Shown: piece by piece, positions 6,664 through 9,867 of the stretch | How the letters are laid out: the number at the start of each line of letters is the position of its first letter | Position numbering within the stretch: position 1 is the stretch's first letter | From: Bacteroidota bacterium | GTDB taxonomy: Bacteria > Bacteroidota > Ignavibacteria > Ignavibacteriales > Ignavibacteriaceae | DNA length: 9,867 bases | Direction: 5' to 3' | Assembly: GCA_024278655.1 (NCBI GenBank) | Contig: JAJRSV010000345.1 | Span: 1-9,867, forward strand | The notes under the pieces: model-generated | Told to the model about the DNA's origin: nothing | Database searches by the model: none | Seen by the model: the letters and a program-made list of their open reading frames with translations, nothing else | Program-made: the position numbers and the translations under genes

Positions 6664-6715
6664 CACTTTTTTGGAGATAATTTTTATGTTATCTGCACTT
6701 TTAGGGAGATAATTT
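6664..6715. repeat. direct repeat (2 x 20 bp, period 32) upstream of DinB-like gene
   Basis: CACTTTT-TT-GGAGATAATTT (6664-6683) recurs as CACTTTT-AG-GGAGATAATTT (6696-6715), with 2 mismatches in 20. Between them AGATAA (6675-6680) and TTATCT (6689-6694) make a short inverted repeat. A spacing of about three helical turns would suit two bound regulator molecules. It lies 90-145 bases before the next start, in an AT-rich spacer. Confidence 0.45.
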
Positions 6716-6807
6716 CTTATATTTCATAAAATTTTATAGATATATTAAATCCTCTAACAAGTCGATTTTCGTATTTTTCATATAACTAATTTTACAGGTT
6801 TCATAAA

Positions 6808-7251
6808 ATGTTAACAGCTTTAACAGAACTATTCAAAAGAGACTTAAACAGACTTAAGGATGAAATCAATTCATACAACGATGAATCTGTTTTATGGATT
6901 ACCGAAGGTGAAATAAAAAACAGCGCAGGTAATTTATGCTTACATCTTGTCGGTAACCTGCAGTATTACATAGGTACTATTCTCGGCAATACCGGCTATG
7001 TAAGAAACCGTGAAGCTGAGTTTAATGACAGCAACATTCCCAAAGAAGAACTGCTGAAAAGAATTGAACAAACCGGAAAAGTTGTTACTGGTGTTCTGCA
7101 ATCACTTTCCGAAGACCAATTAACTTCAGATTATCCTATTGACGTGTTCAATAAAAAGATGACAACAACATTTTTTCTTATACATCTTGCGGGACATCTG
7201 AATTATCATCTCGGACAGATAAATTACCATCGCAGGTTATTGGATAAATAA
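6808..7251 (+). CDS. DinB-superfamily protein (DUF1572-like)
   Basis: The 147-residue protein has the four-helix-bundle pattern of the DinB/YfiT-like putative metalloenzymes. These use three histidines from separate helices to bind a divalent metal and include thiol-dependent S-transferases. Likely ligands are His46 (NLCLHLVGNLQYYIG), His130 and His134 in the C-terminal LIHLAGHLNYHLGQINYHRR. The mix of an early LxHLxGNxxxY block and a late HLxxHxxYHxGQ block is typical of the DUF1572 branch. No signal peptide, so cytoplasmic. Substrate is unknown; a DNA-damage role cannot be assumed from the name. It stands alone between ~190-base spacers. The ATG is the first in frame before the conserved helix; there is no clear Shine-Dalgarno. 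Confidence 0.85.
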   Translation: MLTALTELFKRDLNRLKDEINSYNDESVLWITEGEIKNSAGNLCLHLVGNLQYYIGTILGNTGYVRNREAEFNDSNIPKEELLKRIEQTGKVVTGVLQSLSEDQLTSDYPIDVFNKKMTTTFFLIHLAGHLNYHLGQINYHRRLLDK

Positions 7252-7293
7252 CAAACAACTTCAACTCCGTTAGTTTTTTTAATTTGACACAAT

Positions 7294-7315
7294 AAAGTTT
7301 GAGGGAAACTTTTTT
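7294..7315 (+). terminator. weak hairpin/T-tract after DinB-like gene
   Basis: AAAGTTT (7294-7300) pairs with AAACTTT (7306-7312) around a GAGGG loop, and the T-run extends to 7315. The stem is AT-rich, so termination would be weak. It starts 42 bases after the DinB-like stop codon, a suitable place. Confidence 0.42.
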
Positions 7316-7372
7316 ATATTGTATGTAAATAATTGAGTAATAATTTAACATTAGTTGCTATATAATTGTCGT

Positions 7373-7403
7373 AGAAGTATAACTTCTTTTTAACATGTTA
7401 AAA
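7373..7403. promoter_or_regulatory. two adjoining palindromes upstream of DUF411 gene
   Basis: AGAAGT-ATA-ACTTCT (7373-7387) is a perfect 6-bp inverted repeat. It is followed immediately by TTTTAACATGTTAAAA (7388-7403), a perfect 16-bp palindrome. They end 46 bases before the start codon, a likely operator position. The first hairpin plus its T-run (7387-7391) could alternatively act as a small terminator for upstream transcription. The binding protein is unknown. Confidence 0.45.
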
Positions 7404-7449
7404 GCGTTATAAAATTTAACTTCCAGCTAAATATCAACAAAGGATAAAT

Positions 7450-7932
7450 ATGTATAAACTTATCGTTACCGCAATTGCTCTTGTTGTTTTATACAGCAGC
7501 AGCTTTTATTCGGCAAGTATTAATAATCAAGACCTCAAAGATAACGGACAAAAGTTTCAGTCAAATAATATAAAAATGAAACTATACAAATCACCTTACT
7601 GCAATTGCTGCGAACTATATGCAGATGAACTGAAAAAGCAGGGATACGATGTTGAAGTTATTGCCACGGAAGATATGAACCCGGTTAAAGAAAAATATAA
7701 TATCCCTGACGACAGACAAAGCTGCCACACTACTGTTGTTGACGATTACTACATTGAGGGACACGTACCGATGGAAGCCGTTAAAAAGCTGCTGGAAGAA
7801 AGACCGGAAATTGACGGAATCGGTTTGCCGGGAATGCCGATAGGAACACCGGGAATGCCCGGCGAAAAAACCGCACCTTACGAAATTTATAAATCTATAG
7901 ACGGTAAGTTTTTAGAGTATCTTACTATTTAA
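7450..7932 (+). CDS. DUF411 family exported metal-binding (copper-associated) protein
   Basis: The 160-residue product opens with a hydrophobic export signal (residues 3-22, KLIVTAIALVVLYSSSFYSA). The mature part matches DUF411 throughout: MKLYKSPYCNCCELYADELKKQGY with C51-x-C53-C54, SCHT at 91-94, YYIEGHVPMEAVKKLLEERPEIDGIGLPGMP, and GTPGMPGE around 132-139. The three cysteines, Cys92, His93, His105 and the methionines of the PGMP motifs are candidate ligands for soft metals. DUF411 proteins are often encoded with copper or other metal resistance genes, but no metal pump or oxidase is visible here. AAAGGA (7439-7444) lies five bases before the ATG. It should act in the periplasm. Family assignment is firm; copper as ligand is family-based inference. 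Confidence 0.9.
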   Translation: MYKLIVTAIALVVLYSSSFYSASINNQDLKDNGQKFQSNNIKMKLYKSPYCNCCELYADELKKQGYDVEVIATEDMNPVKEKYNIPDDRQSCHTTVVDDYYIEGHVPMEAVKKLLEERPEIDGIGLPGMPIGTPGMPGEKTAPYEIYKSIDGKFLEYLTI

Positions 7933-8017
7933 CAAAACAGTACGAACTAAAAGATTTACTTTATAAGATTTAAGAAATTAAAAACAAATAAAAGCAAACT
8001 GACGAAATACCGAAAAG

Positions 8018-9043
8018 ATGGATAAAAACATTTCATTAAAGAACTTTATTAACAACATACCGAAAGCTGAGTTGCATCTTCATATCGAAGGAACGTTCGA
8101 ACCGGAGTTGATGTTCAAAATTGCAGAGCGAAACAAAATAAAGCTAAAATATAATTCTGTTGATGAAATTCATTCTGCTTATAAATTTAATAACCTCCAG
8201 GAATTCCTGGATATTTACTATGAGGGAGCGAACGTTTTAATAACCGAACAGGATTTTTATGATTTAACCTGGGAATATCTTGAGAAGATTCACTCGCAAA
8301 ATGTTCTTCACACCGAAATATTTTTTGATCCTCAAACTCATACCGATAGAGGCATTGAGTTTTCAACCGTCATAAGCGGAATTCATCATGCACTGAAGGA
8401 TGCCGAAAGAGAGTTCGGAATTACATCAAAATTAATAATGAGTTTCCTTCGTCACTTAAGCGAAGAAGATGCCTTCGATACTTTACAGCAGGGATTTAAA
8501 TTCAGAGACTGGATTGACGGAGTTGGGCTCGATTCCTCGGAAGCGGGTAATCCTCCTTCAAAATTCAAACGTGTTTTCGATAAAGCAAGAAGCGAAGGAT
8601 TTTTAGTAATGGCTCATGCGGGTGAAGAGGGACCTGCCGAATATGTTTGGGAGGCACTCGATTTACTTAAAGTGCAGCGCATCGATCATGGCAACCGCTC
8701 GCTTGACGATGAACAGCTTACCCGAAGAATAGCTGAAGAACAGATAGCTTTAACAGTCTGTCCTCTTTCAAACCTTAAACTTCGTGTCGTTAAAAATCTC
8801 GAAGAGCATCCGTTAAAAACTATGCTGGATAAAGGAATATTGGCAACAGTAAACTCCGACGACCCGGCATACTTCGGAGGTTATGTTACTGAAAATTACT
8901 TAGAAACAGCACAGGCACTTAACCTGTCTAAAGAACACATCTACCAGCTTGCAAGAAATTCATTTGAGGGAAGCTTTTTAAGTAGCGAAGAAAAAAGCAA
9001 GATGTTAGAGCGGGTTGATGAATATTTCAGATCACAAAAATAA
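8018..9043 (+). CDS. add: adenine deaminase of the adenosine deaminase family
   Basis: The 341-residue protein has the complete metal-dependent deaminase set: AELHLHIEG (His20, His22), HAGEEGP (His200, Glu203), RIDHG (His224) and VNSDDPAYFGGY (Asp281, Asp282). These bind one zinc and activate water for hydrolytic deamination. The blocks FNNLQEFLDIYYEGANVL, FFDPQTHTDRGIEF, FLRHLSEEDA, GLDSSEAGNPPSKF and ARSEGFLVMAHAGEEGPAEYVWEALDLLKV match the branch that includes the Pseudomonas PA0148 and fungal Aah1 type, which convert adenine to hypoxanthine rather than adenosine to inosine. So purine-base salvage is the likely role; the symbol is the family symbol used by annotation pipelines. Cytoplasmic, full length. 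No obvious Shine-Dalgarno precedes the ATG. It starts 85 bases after the DUF411 gene, and co-transcription is possible. Confidence 0.92.
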   Translation: MDKNISLKNFINNIPKAELHLHIEGTFEPELMFKIAERNKIKLKYNSVDEIHSAYKFNNLQEFLDIYYEGANVLITEQDFYDLTWEYLEKIHSQNVLHTEIFFDPQTHTDRGIEFSTVISGIHHALKDAEREFGITSKLIMSFLRHLSEEDAFDTLQQGFKFRDWIDGVGLDSSEAGNPPSKFKRVFDKARSEGFLVMAHAGEEGPAEYVWEALDLLKVQRIDHGNRSLDDEQLTRRIAEEQIALTVCPLSNLKLRVVKNLEEHPLKTMLDKGILATVNSDDPAYFGGYVTENYLETAQALNLSKEHIYQLARNSFEGSFLSSEEKSKMLERVDEYFRSQK

Positions 9044-9114
9044 AAGCAATCTGTCAATCACAAACTAATAAAAGATTTGAGAAAAGTGGGCAATATCACA
9101 TCTTCATAATTATT

Positions 9115-9128
9115 GTTGCATATACAAC
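9115..9128. promoter_or_regulatory. candidate MarR operator, copy 1
   Basis: GTTGCATATACAAC is a 14-bp palindrome with one mismatched pair, extended to 16 bp by flanking T and A (9114/9129). It ends 22 bases before the MarR start codon and recurs in perfect form before the next gene, which suggests autoregulation. Confidence 0.7.
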
Positions 9129-9150
9129 ATTATCTTGTTAAGTTACGGAT

Positions 9151-9552
9151 ATGAAATACAGATTACAAGATTGCATAGGATTCAGGTTAAGAAAGCTTTC
9201 GAGAATTGTCGACGGTCATTACCGTAAAAACCTGACTGGCTTTGATATTACCGAAAAGCAATTAGGGATTCTTTCCGTGCTTTACGAGATGAAGAAAGTT
9301 GAGCAGGGAAAAATCGGCAAGTTTCTTTTATTGGAACGATCGACTGTAAGCAGAAATATAAAGCTGTTAAAGGAAAAGGGATATATAAAGTCAACACCGG
9401 ACTATAAACCGGAAATAGAATTGTCAGCCAAAGGAAAGAAACTGATAATTAAGCTCCTGCCTTTGTGGGAGAAAACAATGGACGAATTAATTGTAAAACT
9501 CGGGAAAGACGGGATGAAATTAATCGAAAAGCTGGAAGCTAAACTGCTCTGA
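9151..9552 (+). CDS. MarR-family transcriptional regulator
   Basis: The 133-residue protein has the MarR winged helix-turn-helix layout. An N-terminal dimer helix (RLQDCIGFRLRKLSRIVDGHYRKNL) comes first, then FDITEKQLGILSVLYE. The recognition helix lies in LLERSTVSRNIKLLKEKGYI (residues 60-79), a short wing is at STPDYKPEIELSAKGKKL, and a C-terminal dimer helix follows. These proteins bind palindromic operators as dimers and usually release on small ligands or oxidation. Cys8 in the first helix is the only cysteine and could be a redox or electrophile sensor; that is speculation. Matching palindromes lie upstream of this gene and of the dehydrogenase gene that starts 52 bases after its stop, so it most likely represses both. 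Confidence 0.9.
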   Translation: MKYRLQDCIGFRLRKLSRIVDGHYRKNLTGFDITEKQLGILSVLYEMKKVEQGKIGKFLLLERSTVSRNIKLLKEKGYIKSTPDYKPEIELSAKGKKLIIKLLPLWEKTMDELIVKLGKDGMKLIEKLEAKLL

Positions 9553-9571
9553 ATATTTTTTTAAATACAAT

Positions 9572-9585
9572 GTTGTATATACAAC
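9572..9585. promoter_or_regulatory. candidate MarR operator, copy 2
   Basis: GTTGTATATACAAC is a perfect 14-bp palindrome, one base different from the copy before the MarR gene. It ends 19 bases before the dehydrogenase start codon. The close match at two promoter-proximal sites is the main evidence that it is a real operator. Confidence 0.75.
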
Positions 9586-9604
9586 TTAAAAGAAGGAAAC
9601 AATA

Positions 9605-9867
9605 ATGAAAGACTTCAAAAACTCATACGGTCCCTGGGCATTGATTACCGGTGCTTCTTCGGGAATCGGCGAAGCATTTGCATTTAGGTTAGCAGCCGAA
9701 GGTATGAATCTGATTTTAGCTGCAAGACGAAAGGATAAATTGACCGCGTTAGCTCAAAAACTCGAAACTAAATTCGGTATCGATGTTAGAACCGTTGAAG
9801 TTGATTTGCTGAAGAAAGATTTCCTCGAATCAATAAAATCCGCAACCGCAGATGTGCAAATCGGCTT
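9605..9867 (+). CDS. short-chain dehydrogenase/reductase, N-terminal part (runs off window)
   Basis: The open frame starts at ATG 9605 and is still open at the right edge; 87 full codons are visible. The product begins MKDFKNSYGPWALITGASSGIGEAF, giving the TGASSGIG cofactor loop of classical SDR Rossmann enzymes at residues 15-22. Then come MNLILAARRKDKLTAL (the AARR pattern favours NADP(H)) and VRTVEVDLLKKDF (the D-L contact to the adenine ring). The catalytic Ser-Tyr-Lys residues lie beyond the edge, so activity is not proven and the substrate is unknown. AGAAGGA (9591-9597) lies seven bases before the ATG. The gene follows the MarR gene and has the same palindromic box before it, so it is the likely target of that repressor. 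Confidence 0.9.
   Translation, partial: MKDFKNSYGPWALITGASSGIGEAFAFRLAAEGMNLILAARRKDKLTALAQKLETKFGIDVRTVEVDLLKKDFLESIKSATADVQIG

Noticed and set aside
7284..7289. TTGACA as a sigma-70 -35 box
   Set aside because: The nearest TATATT (7315-7320) is 25 bases away, too far for a standard spacer, and it sits next to the DinB-side hairpin.

Overview
The window looks like chromosomal DNA of an AT-rich member of the Bacteroidota/Ignavibacteriota lineage, most likely Ignavibacteria-like. The main clue is the secreted repeat protein at 1630-2778. Its C-terminal tail carries the NYPNPFNPSTTI signature of type IX secretion (T9SS) sorting domains, in the wording typical of Ignavibacteria. Other clues are generally weak Shine-Dalgarno sites, an ECF sigma operon with DUF4252-type proteins, and AT-rich spacers. 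This placement is inference from protein motifs; no rRNA or tRNA gene is visible. All recognised genes lie on the + strand.

Layout. 1-1226: 3' part of a TPR regulator whose effector domain lies off the left edge. 1227-1629: a 400-base gene-free spacer with an inverted repeat. 1630-2778: T9SS cargo protein with three near-identical 85-residue repeats, closed by a good intrinsic terminator (2804-2841). 3039-3716: predicted outer-membrane beta-barrel protein. 3829-5995: a tight four-gene operon of ECF sigma factor, membrane anti-sigma-like protein, and two paralogous exported DUF4252-type proteins (one periplasmic, one lipoprotein). 6079-6546: an MGMT/ATL-like protein lacking the alkyl-acceptor cysteine, bracketed by two copies of a 51-52 base REP-like palindromic element. 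6808-7251: DinB-superfamily protein. 7450-7932: secreted DUF411 metal-binding protein with palindromes upstream. 8018-9043: adenine deaminase of the adenosine deaminase family. 9151-9552 and 9605-end: a MarR repressor and a short-chain dehydrogenase, each preceded by the same palindromic box.

How the parts work together. The sigma/anti-sigma/DUF4252 block reads as an envelope-sensing circuit: the exported DUF4252 proteins could be outputs of the sigma factor or could modulate the anti-sigma factor's periplasmic domain. The MarR-SDR pair reads as a self-regulated detoxification or redox unit with a shared operator. The remaining genes (DinB, DUF411, adenine deaminase, ATL-like) look like single housekeeping or stress genes with no obvious shared pathway.

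I did not find a clearly new defence or mobile system. The observations most worth following are the REP-like pair, the shared MarR box, and the ECF-DUF4252 operon.
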